Source of the DNA: Nematostella vectensis
Taxonomy: Eukaryota; Cnidaria; Anthozoa; Actiniaria; Edwardsiidae
DNA length: 60,000 nt
Reading direction: 5' to 3'
Assembly: GCF_932526225.1 (NCBI RefSeq)
Contig: NC_064043.1
Span: 15,624,085-15,684,084 of the forward strand
How positions within the stretch are numbered: the stretch's first letter is position 1; every line of letters begins with the position of its first letter. Below, one piece after another: positions 25,601-37,600 of the stretch. The position numbers and the translations under genes are program-made. The notes below the pieces were generated by a model. The model did not search any database, was not told where the DNA came from, and saw nothing but the letters and a program-made list of their open reading frames with translations.

Positions 25601-28600
25601 TATAGCACTTTTCATCAAACTAGCTCATGGTAAGATAACAAATCTATTACTATAGCACTTTTCATCAAACTAGCTCATGGTAAGATAACAAATCTATTAC
25701 TATAGCACTTTTTATCAAACTAGCTCATGGTAAGATAACAAATCTATTACTATAGCACTTTTCATCAAACTCGCTCATGGTAAGATAACAAATCTATTAC
25801 TATAGCACTTTTTATCAAACTAGCTCATGGTAAGATAACAAATCTATTACTATAGCACTTTTCATCAAACTAGCTCATGGTAAGATAACAAATCTATTAC
25901 TATAGCACTTTTTATCAAACTAGCTCATGGTAAGATAACAAATCTATTACTATAGCACTTTTCATCAAACTAGCTCATGGTAAGATAACAAATCTATTAC
26001 TCTAGCACTTTTTATCAAACTAGCTCATGGTAAGATAACAAATCTATTACTATAGCACTTTTCATCAAACTCGCTCATGGTAAGATAACAAATCTATTAC
26101 TCTAGCACTTTTTATCAAACTAGCTCATGGTAAGATAACAAATCTATTACTATAGCACTTTTCATCAAACTAGCTCATGGTAAGATAACAAATCTATTAC
26201 TCTAGCACTTTTCATCAAACTAGCTCATGGTAAGATAACAAATCTATTACTATAGCACTTTTCATCAAACTAGGTCATGGTAAGATAACAAATCTATTAC
26301 TATAGCACTTTTCATCAAACTAGCTCATGGTAAGATAACAAATCTATTACTCTAGCACTTTTCATCAAACTAGCTCATGGTAAGATAACAAATCTATTAC
26401 TATAGCACTTTTAATCAAACTCGCTCATGGTAAGATAACAAATCTATTACTATAGCACTTTTCATCAAACTAGCTCATGGTAAGATAACAAATCTATTAC
26501 TATAGCACTTTTTATCAAACTAGCTCATGGTAAGATAACAAATCTGTTACTCTAGCACTTTTTATCAAACTAGCTCATGGTAAGATAACAAATCTATTAC
26601 TATAGCACTTTTCATCAAACTAGGTCATGGTAAGATAACAAATCTATTACTCTAGCACTTTTCATCAAACTAGCTCATGGTAAGATAACAAATCTATTAC
26701 TATAGCACTTTTCATCAAACTAGCTCATGGTAAGATAACAAATCTATTACTATAGCACTTTTCATCAAACTAGCTCATGGTAAGATAACAAATCTATTAC
26801 TATAGCACTTTTCATCAAACTAGCTCATGGTAAGATAACAAATCTATTACTCTAGCACTTTTTATCAAACTAGCTCATGGTAAGATAACAAATCTATTAC
26901 TAATAGCACTTTTCATCAAACTAGCTCATGGTAAGATAACAAATCTATTACTATAGCACTTTTCATCAAACTAGCTCATGGTAAGATAACAAATCTATTA
27001 CTATAGCACTTTTCATCAAACTCGCTCATGGTAAGATAACAAATCTATTACTATAGCACTTTTCATCAAACTAGCTCATGGTAAGATAACAAATCTATTA
27101 CTATAGCACTTTTCATCAAACTCGCTCATGGTAAGATAACAAATCTATTACTATAGCACTTTTCATCAAACTAGCTCGTGGTAAGATAACAAATCTATTA
27201 CTCTAGCACTTTCCGCATGATAATTTTTAAATCTAGTCAATTTTTTTTCATAATTTCATATAGATTACAATCAATTTACATGTATTTATATATATATATA
27301 TATATATTTATTTAGCTTTATCAGTAAGAATCTACAATTTTAAATTTTTAATAATCAGTATAATTTTTATAATTTTATCTTTTTTTTGTGTCCCCCAATT
27401 AGTAGGGGTCTTATCCCCGGCTAGAGGTTGTTTATGACACTTTAATAAAGTTTCTATCTATCTATCTACTTTTCATCAAACTCGCTCATGGTAAGATAAC
27501 AAATCTATTACTATAGCACTTTTCATCAAACTAGCTCATGGTAAGATAACAAATCTATTACTATAGCACTTTTCATCAAACTAGCTCATGGTAAGATAAC
27601 AAATCTATTACTCTAGCACTTTTCATCAAACTCGCTCATGGTAAGATAACAAATCTATTACCTTTCCACATTCAAGGGTTAATTACTATAGCACTTTTCA
27701 TCAAACTAGCTCATGGTAAGATAACAAATCTATTACTATAGCACTTTTCATCAAACTCGCTCATGGTAAGATAACAAATCTATTACCTTTCCACATTCAA
27801 GGGTTAATTACTATAGCACTTTTTATCAAACTAGCTCATGGTAAGATAACAAATCTATTACTATAGCACTTTTCATCAAACTAGCTCATGGTAAGATAAC
27901 AAATCTATTACTATAGCACTTTTCATCAAACTAGCTCATGGTAAGATAACAAATCTATTACTCTAGCACTTTTCATCAAACTAGCTCATGGTAAGATAAC
28001 AAATCTATTACTATAGCACTTTTCATCAAACTCGCTCATGGTAAGATAACAAATCTATTACTATAGCACTTTTCATCAAACTCGCTCATGGTAAGATAAC
28101 AAATCTATTACTATAGCACTTTTCATCAAACTCGCTCATGGTAAGATAACAAATCTATTACCTTTCCACATTCAAGGGTTAATTACTATAGCACTTTTCA
28201 TCAAACTCGCTCATGGTAAGATAACAAATCTATTACTATAGCACTTTTCATCAAACTAGCTCATGGTAAGAAAACAAATCTATTACTATAGCACTTTTCA
28301 TCAAGCTCGCTCATGGTAAGATAACAAATCTATTACTTTAGCACTTTTCATCAAACTAGCTCATGGTAAGATAACAAATCTATTACTATAGCACTTTTCA
28401 TCAAACTAGCTCATGGTAAGATAACAAATCTATTACTCTAGCACTTTTCATCAAACTCGCTCATGGTAAGATAACAAATCTATTACTATAGCACTTTTCA
28501 TCAAACTAGCTCATGGTAAGATAACAAATCTATTACTATAGCACTTTTCATCAAACTAGCTCATGGTAAGATAACAAATCTATTACTATAGCACTTTTCA

Positions 28601-31600
28601 TCAAACTAGCTCATGGTAAGATAACAAATCTATTACTATAGCACTTTTTATCAAACTAGCTCTTGGTAAGATAACAAATCTATTACTCTAGCACTTTTCA
28701 TCAAACTAGCTCATGGTAAGATAACAAATATATTACTCTAGCACTTTTCATCAAACTAGCTCATGGTAAGATAACAAATCTATTACTCTAGCACTTTTTA
28801 TCAAACTCGCTCATGGTAAGATAACAAATCTATTACTATAGCACTTTTCATCAAACTAGGTCATGGTAAGATAACAAATATATTACTTTAGCACTTTTTA
28901 TCAAACTAGCTCATGGTAAGATAACAAATCTATTACTCTAGCACTTTTCATCAAACTAGCTCATGGTAAGATAACAAATCTATTACTATAGCACTTTTTA
29001 TCAAACTAGCTCATGGTAAGATAACAAATCTATTACTATAGCACTTTTCATCAAACTAGGTCATGGTAAGATAACAAATATATTACTTTAGCACTTTTTA
29101 TCAAACTAGCTCATGGTAAGATAACAAATCTATTACTCTAGCACTTTTCATCAAACTAGCTCATGGTAAGATAACAAATCTATTACTCTAGCACTTTTTA
29201 TCAAACTAGCTCATGGTAAGATAACAAATCTATTACTATAGCACTTTTCATCAAACTAGGTCATGGTAAGATAACAAATATATTACTTTAGCACTTTTTA
29301 TCAAACTAGCTCATGGTAAGATAACAAATCTATTACTCTAGCACTTTTCATCAAACTAGCTCATGGTAAGATAACAAATCTATTACTCTAGCACTTTTCA
29401 TCAAACTAGCTCATGGTAAGATAACAAATCTATTACTCTAGCACTTTTCATCAAACTAGCTCATGGTAAGATAACAAATCTATTACTATAGCACTTTTCA
29501 TCAAACTCGCTCATGGTAAGATAACAAATCTATTACCTTTCCACATTCAAGGGTTAATTACTATAGCACTTTTCATCAAACTCGCTCATGGTAAGATAAC
29601 AAATCTATTACTATAGCACTTTTCATCAAACTCGCTCATGGTAAGATAACAAATCTATTACCTTTCCACATTCAAGGGTTAATTACTATAGCACTTTTTA
29701 TCAAACTAGCTCATGGTAAGATAACAAATCTATTACTATAGCACTTTTCATCAAACTCGCTCATGGTAAGATAACAAATCTATTACTATAGCACTTTTTA
29801 TCAAACTAGCTCATGGTAAGATAACAAATCTATTACTATAGCACTTTTCATCAAACTAGCTCATGGTAAGATAACAAATCTATTACTATAGCACTTTTCA
29901 TCAAACTAGCTCATGGTAAGATAACAAATCTATTACTCTAGCACTTTTCATCAAACTAGCTCATGGTAAGATAACAAATCTATTACTATAGCACTTTTTA
30001 TCAAACTCGCTCATGGTAAGATAACAAATCTATTACTATAGCACTTTTTATCAAACTAGCTCATGGTAAGATAACAAATCTATTACTATAGCACTTTTCA
30101 TCAAACTAGCTCATGGTAAGATAAAAAATCTATTACTATAGCACTTTTTATCAAACTAGCTCATGGTAAGATAACAAATCTATTACTATAGCACTTTTCA
30201 TCAAACTAGCTCATGGTAAGATAACAAATCTATTACTATAGCACTTTTCATCAAACTCGCTCATGGTAAGATAACAAATCTATTACCTTTCCACATTCAA
30301 GGGTTAATTACTATAGCACTTTTCATCAAACTCGCTCATGGTAAGATAACAAATCTATTACTATAGCACTTTTCATCAAACTAGCTCATGGTAAGAAAAC
30401 AAATCTATTACTATAGCACTTTTCATCAAGCTCGCTCATGGTAAGATAACAAATCTATTACTATAGCACTTTTCATCAAACTAGCTCATGGTAAGATAAC
30501 AAATCTATTACTATAGCACTTTTCATCAAACTCGCTCATGGTAAGATAACAAATGTGACGACTCACGCGAAAACGTACCTTAGGGTTTTCCGCGAGTTTG
30601 GCCAAACTCGCGCCCGTTTCGCGGAAAGCTCGCGGCCTTCTCGCGGAATGCTCGCGCTTTTCTCGCGGAATGCTCGCGCCTTAATAACGGAAAGCTCGCG
30701 CCAATCTCGCGGAACGCTCGCGCCTAAATAACGGAAAGCTCGCGCCTTTCTCGCGGAACGCTCGCGCCTTGACAACAGGAAGCCTCGCGACTTGCTAAAC
30801 ACAACTCGCGGGTCGTATTTTATAAACGACACGGAATAGCGACCAGCAAGTTGATCCTTAGTCAACTCCGATTTTTCGAAAGGACGATTTTTTTTACCCA
30901 GCACGGAGCGACGATTTTGTCTAGAATTTGTGTCGTTACGGCTTTTTTAGAAGAGTACCCAAGCACCTTGACAAACTTTCGCATTTCGATACTTCGATAC
31001 TTCGATACTTCGATTTATTACTCCTATAAGTAGCTTTCGCTAATACTAGGAGGCATATAGAGCTAAAATAATTACAATAAGTATTGCTCAAATAATAACG
31101 AATAATTATGATACAAAGAGTATTAAAGAGTAACTGTATAAGTAAATATTGTAATTATTGTATAATTATGATACAAAGAGTATTAAAGAGTAACTGTAGC
31201 AAAAACAAACATCAATGTATAAATAAGTAAATAAATAAATAAATAAGTAAATAGATAAAATAAGAAAACAGGATAGATACTTGAGACAAATAGGTAATAA
31301 ACAAATAAATAAATTAGTAGTGAATAACAAGCAGACAAACGAAATATTTAATGGACCCTTCCCCCTACGGCGCTCCACACCCCCATCCACACCAGAATCA
31401 CTCGCAACCGCTTCAACAAAGCATTGCAGAGGACTCCGGCGTAGACAGAAGCACAGAACGCCACAAGGGGAAAGGACCATTGAGGATCTAAATGCTAACA
31501 CAAGTAACATGCACTTTAAATCTAATTGCAGATAAATGATATAGATAAATAGCTAAATACATAAATAATAAATAGATAAATAGCTAAATAAATAAATAAA

Positions 31601-34600
31601 TGAATGAATAATAAATAAACAAACAAACTAAGCAGCTAATGGGTTGGGGATCTAAAGCCTGCGCAAGTAGCTAGGTACTTGTAGAGATCTAACTGCAGGC
31701 TGAACAGCAGCCTTATACTTGGCAAGGGTATTAATTGATTTGACGTCGTTGGGGAGCAAATTCCAGATTCTTATGGCTCTAGCGAAAAAAGAATAGTTGA
31801 AAGCTAGGGTATTTGCTTGCAATTGGTTATAATACAGCTCTTTGCGCCTGGTGGATCTGGTTGATCGCGTGACAAGATCAGGTAATTTAGCATATATAAG
31901 ACTATTATGAAATTTATAAAATAAGATAGCCTGACTAGTTAAACGTCTTTGTTCAAGAGTGTCCCAAGATAGGTCTTTAACAAGTTTTGTGGTACTTGCA
32001 TACGGGTCATATGTGTTGGTGACGAACCGTGCAGCGTTCTTTTGCACTTGTTCCAGGCGATTGACATCGGTATCAGTATAAGGGTTCCAAGCTGGAGCTG
32101 CGTATTCAAGAATAGGTCTTACTAAGGTAAAGTATGCTCTCTCTTTAACTAGCTGACTGCATGGTTTCAAAGTCCTGCGAAGAAGACCAAGAACTTTGTT
32201 TGCCTTATCCGAGATTTTAGATGCGTGGGGGCCCCAGCGAAGATTGGAGGAACAGCGTACTCCAAGGTAATCTTGCTCTGCAACTTTGGATAGAGACTTA
32301 TTGTTGATGGAGTAAGTATGCAAGGATGGTTTGCGCTTGTTTGTGATAGAAAGCAGATGACACTTAGACACGTTGAATTCCATTTGCCAATCATTTGACC
32401 ATTTAGTTAAGTTATCCAGGTCTTGCTGGAGCACTTGATGATCATCTGCAGACCTGATATTGCGATAGACTACAGTATCATCAGCAAATAAACGTAGGTG
32501 AGACCTGGTGCAGAGAGTAATGTCGTTGATGAACAAGAGGAAGAGCGCCGGACCCAACACAGAACCTTGAGGAACGCCTGAGGTCACTGGAGTACAGCTG
32601 GAGTGGGTACCATTCACAGAGACAAATTGTGTTCTAACAGATAAGAAACTAGTGATCCATTGGCAAGTCTTACCGCAGATACCATAACTACGGAGCTTAT
32701 ACAAAAGTTTGGAATGCGAGACTTTATCAAAGGCTTTACTGAAGTCGAGTAATAAAGCATCAACCTGGCCTTGATTATTAAGAGAAGTAGCCCAGTCATA
32801 AGTAGTAAGAACAAGCTGCGTCTCACAAGAAAAACCAGAACGAAAACCGTGTTGCAAATCAGATAAGATGTTGTTCATAGCAGTGTGACTGTTCAGATGG
32901 CTTAGCACTACATGTTCCATAACTTTACAGCATATACAAGTCAGGGATATGGGACGGTAGTTCTCAGGGTTGTCCTTGCTGGATTTTTTGAAGACAGGGA
33001 CTACCAAAGCTTTTAACCAGTCTTCAGGCAAAATACCTGAGTCAAAACTTTGCTGGAAGATAAACGTGAGCACATTTGAGATCTCAGATGATAGATCACG
33101 GAGGATTCTTGGAGAAAGACCATCCGGTCCAACAGACTTAGATGGATTGAGACTTTCAAGCTGCTTACGAATGCCAGGCTCGGTAAAGATAATATCTTTA
33201 ATTGTAGGGTAACTAGAAGTCGACAGATCCGGAAGTTGACCATTATCACTAGTGAAAACGCTCTGGAAATGATGGTTAAGAGCCTCAGCTTTATCTGCAT
33301 CTGATATAAAAAGCATGTTATCCTTACGGAGAGTTGGAATGCCTACATTTTCTGATCTTGAGCGTTTAACATATCTCCAAAATTTCTTGGGATCTGATTG
33401 CAAACTTTCGCCTATCACGTCATTCAAATAGTTGTTATGTGCAACCTTGAGAGCCTTGACGACTTTGTTCCTCTGTTGACGGTAAGCACGCCATACTTCT
33501 GAGCTTTTGTTGTTACTACGTTTAGCTCTAAGGAGGAGAGAATCTCGTTTCCTCATAAGGCGTTTAATGGTTGGTGACATCCAAGGTAAAGAAAGTTTCG
33601 ACTTGGTCAGTTTGGAAGGAACATGTTTTTCAACAGCAGATAAGAGACCGTTCTTGAAATGCGACCAATTTGACTCCACTGACCTAGACTCACATGAAGA
33701 GAAGAACTCACTAGCCAAGGTCATAGCATCACGATGGAGACCCTCGACATCCATTTTATCGTACATATAAACTTTGTGGGGGGGACTTGTTAGCCTTGGA
33801 GGCTTACAGGTGATAGAAAAAGACACAATATCGTGGTCACTCATACCTGGGAGGATTCTGACATCGGATACTAGAGCAGGAGATGACGATAACACCAGAT
33901 CCAAAGTATTAAGAGAAGCTGGGCGTGTGGGATGTAGGACGTGTTGAGTAAGAGCGTTATTGCTGATAAAATCCAGTAGGTAATTCATCATGGGTGCCGA
34001 CGCATGGTTAGTGATTGAAGGAGGGTCAGAGTTCCAGTTTATGTCTCCACAGTTAAAATCGCCAGCAATAACAATGTTAGGGTGAGATTTTTTATTCTTG
34101 TCGAAAATTTTGAGAACAGCATGTGAAAGGTAGTCGATACGTGATGTAGTAGCCTTGGGAGGTTTGTAGAAAGAACACAGATAGAGTTCCTTTTGTTTGG
34201 CGAGCTTTACAGAAACCCATAATGATTCATCTTCGTCTCCAGAGTCAATAGTGTGGTTCGGTGATGCAAATGATGGGATGTCGTGCTTGATGGCAATAAA
34301 CACACCTCCACCTCCTGAATCCAATCGATCTTTACGATATACTGTGTAGTCTGGTGGAAAGGACGAGTATGTTGGATCTTCTGGGCTGAGTTTGGATTCA
34401 CACCCAAAAATAACATCAGGATTATACATACTAACATGGCTGGCAAAAACTGCTGCACGTTCAGAGCTCTTTATGCTGTCACAATTGATTTCAATACAAT
34501 TGAGTCTAGTGATTTTCCTGAAGCGTTTAACCGGGGTAGATGTGACAAGAAGAGGACTATAAAGACTATGCGTAGAACGTGAATTTGATGGTTCATCATG

Positions 34601-37600
34601 ATTAGTTGATAGAATAGTGAATGAGTTGCTAATACTTATGGAGTTGGATGATGAGGTGAAGATTGATCCACTTGAAAAGTTAGATGAGCCACAACATGGA
34701 CAGATCCATGTACAAGAGGAATTAGCCAAGGAGTTATAGGTTGAATTACCAATTTGGCAGCATGACGAATGAAACCACAGGTCACACGAGTCACATTGGA
34801 TGCCTCTTTGGTTGGATTTGACAGGTTTCGCACATATGCCACAGGGAAATTTCCAGTTTGGACCAGGGTTAAGCGATATATTACCACCCAGCAGCAACAG
34901 ATTACAGATGAGCCTTGGTAGACCAGGATGAACATCATAAGGATTCAAGATGGCGGATCTTGACGATCGAGTAGAAGTAAGAAAACTTTCGCTACCGATC
35001 AGCAGTAACTTGTATTTGCTGATCCATCCAGACAAATTGAACTCAGAGGTGTTTCTTGATAAGATTTCAGAGGTATTGTTGAGATTTGAAAGAATTACAA
35101 GCGATACCAGTAGGATAGCGACGGAGCCAAGAAAATTCGTGGCCGCCATAACCACAGCCAACCCACAGATCGTACTCTCTCTTGAATCGCAAATACATAC
35201 GAAATAGTTAGTCTGGCAATTTAAGGACAATTTTGTGTAAGTTACTAGAGATAAGTAGTGTATTCGGGGAATAAGGACGACAGTTTTTGACATGAACTCT
35301 TGAAAATCTTTTTGGTGACTGCTTTTTTTAAACGAAGGGTTACCGAAGCCCGATATCAAACTATCACTGATCGTTCTAGCGCTACTGAAAACGAAAAGAA
35401 ATATGTCATTACGTAATGTTGTAATTTGGCGGAACAATTTGGTGTAAGTAACGTAGGAATCCGTAATGTGTTGGGTAATAAAGGCGAAATGCGTTTCGGA
35501 ACTCGTATCGGTTTCGAGCTTCACCTATCACGAAGATCTCCATTCCAAATGAGATCTTTGTTATATATTATTATTCCAAAAAAAGATTCCCCGATATGTG
35601 AGCTTTCTTTTGCAACAAACATTGTCGCAATTGCTACATTGCTCCATTAGATGGAGCCGAACGCAAACCAAGGAAGCGTCGTTGTTCGGGTGTCTTTGTT
35701 GAACAACGACGACATGTTAACATGTCGCGTCGGCGGCGAATAAATCACGCCGGTTTACGTTTGCACAAAGGCTCGCGTTTTAAACAGACCCCCCAAAAAA
35801 GATTCCCGATATGTGAGCTTTCTTTTGAAATAAGATTGACACAATCGCTACATTGCTCCATTAAATAGAGCCGAACGCAAACCAAAGAAGCGTCGTTGTT
35901 CGAGTGTCTTTGTTGAACAACAACGATATGTTTATATGTGGGCGGCGACTAAATCACGCCGGTTTACGTTTGCACAAAGGCTCGCGTTTTAAACAGACCC
36001 CCCCAAAAAGATTCCCGATATGTGAGCTTTCTTTTGAAATAAAGATTGACGCAATCGCTACATTGCTCCAGCCGAACGCACCTTAAGAAGCATCGTTGTT
36101 CGAGTGTATATGTAGAAAAATAACTTTACTACGACTAGATTTAATAAAATTTTATTTATAATTCTATATATTTAAACCATAGTATGTTTAAACGTTGTTT
36201 TCTTAACCAAGTATATGGCTTCTAGCGAACCAACCAAGGCTTCGAGCGAAACATCTTCCGACTGATGTCAAACTGTCGGAGTCGATATCAAGCTATCCCT
36301 CAAGAGGCGATTGGTAATAGCGCTGTTGTCTTGATGTAGCATCGTAGCGACTTTGCCGTTCGATTCCCTTGCTAGCACTCGAGATCTCAACGAACCCAAA
36401 CTCAAATACTTGTTTACTTCTATCCTAAGAGAGGCTTTTTCTAAGGTATAGACCACAGTAAATGTCTATCGCGTTTCACGGACTTTGGAAATCGAAAGAT
36501 TCAAGATTCAGCCCTTTTGCCGATTGTTACGTTATGTGCTCGCGACTCAACAACGAAAGGCTCGCGCCTGTTTTGCAAAAGCTCGCGCCTGACCCGCGGA
36601 ACGCTCGCGCCTATCTCGCGGAACGCTCGCGCCTATCTCGCGGAAAGCTCGCGCCCATCTCGCGGGATGCCCGCGCTTATCTCGCGGAATGCTCGCGCTT
36701 ATTTCGCGGAATGCTCGCGCCCGTTTCGCGGAACGCTCGCGCCCGTTTCGCGGGTTAATTCGCGGAATTGAGAAGCTCTAAGGTACGTTTTCGCGTGAGT
36801 CGTCACAAATCTATTACTTTAGCACTTTTCATCAAACTAGCTCATGGTAAGATAACTAATCTATTACTATAGCACTTTTCATCAAACTAGCTCATGGTAA
36901 GATAACAAATCTATTACTATAGCACTTTTCATCAAACTAGCTCATGGTAAGATAACAAATCTATTACCTTTCCACATTCAAGGGTTAATTAAAATAATTC
37001 AAGCAGTAAGTTTGTCTGAAATTACATCGATTCCTGGATTGTGTTGTTATGCTGTACTTATTTTTCATGTGCATCCTGTTTTTCTCTCTTTTAATAGATG
37101 CAGCTTTGTTGCCTCTAATAGAAGACCTGTTCAAAGAACTCGCTATGAACTCTGGATGCAACAAAGTGAGTGTGCTTATTGTTTTGATGAATACTAATTG
37201 TGTTTTCCTACTGACAATTTATTTCTATTTAATATATTTTTTAGCCAATCCATTGTTAGCTCATTGGATAACAGGGGAGGGAAGGTGGCTGAATTTAAAG
37301 AGCTATAGCTTAGTGGTACATGCCTAAATACATGAGAAGGCCCAGAGAAGGCCAAATATTTAATTTAATAAAACATGACTGTCCTGTCCCCATCAAACTT
37401 CATCAAACAACATGTTTTTGGGATGTTGGAAAACTTCCTTGAAAGTCCTGAAAATTCTGACACCTTGTACCATTACTGCCGACACCTGGTACCATCACTG
37501 CCGACACCTGGCACCACCACTGCCGACACCCGGCACCATCACTGCCGGCACCCGGCACCATCACTCCCGGCACCATCACTGCCGGCACCCGGCACCATCA

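Larger units (their letters stand above)
30551..36810. mobile_element. 6.25-kb TIR DNA element inserted in the minisatellite, with nested LINE
   Basis: The element is 30,555-36,806, flanked by AAAT on both sides (30,551-30,554 and 36,807-36,810), a duplicated piece of one 50-bp unit. The ends are perfect inverted repeats over 29 bp, beginning GTGACGACTCACGCGAAAAC. The inverted arms continue as GC-rich arrays of ~20-bp units (CTCGCGCCTWTCTCGCGGAA-like) at 30,580-30,790 and 36,540-36,775. No transposase was recognised; the only long ORF is the LINE. Superfamily unknown. Confidence 0.88.
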
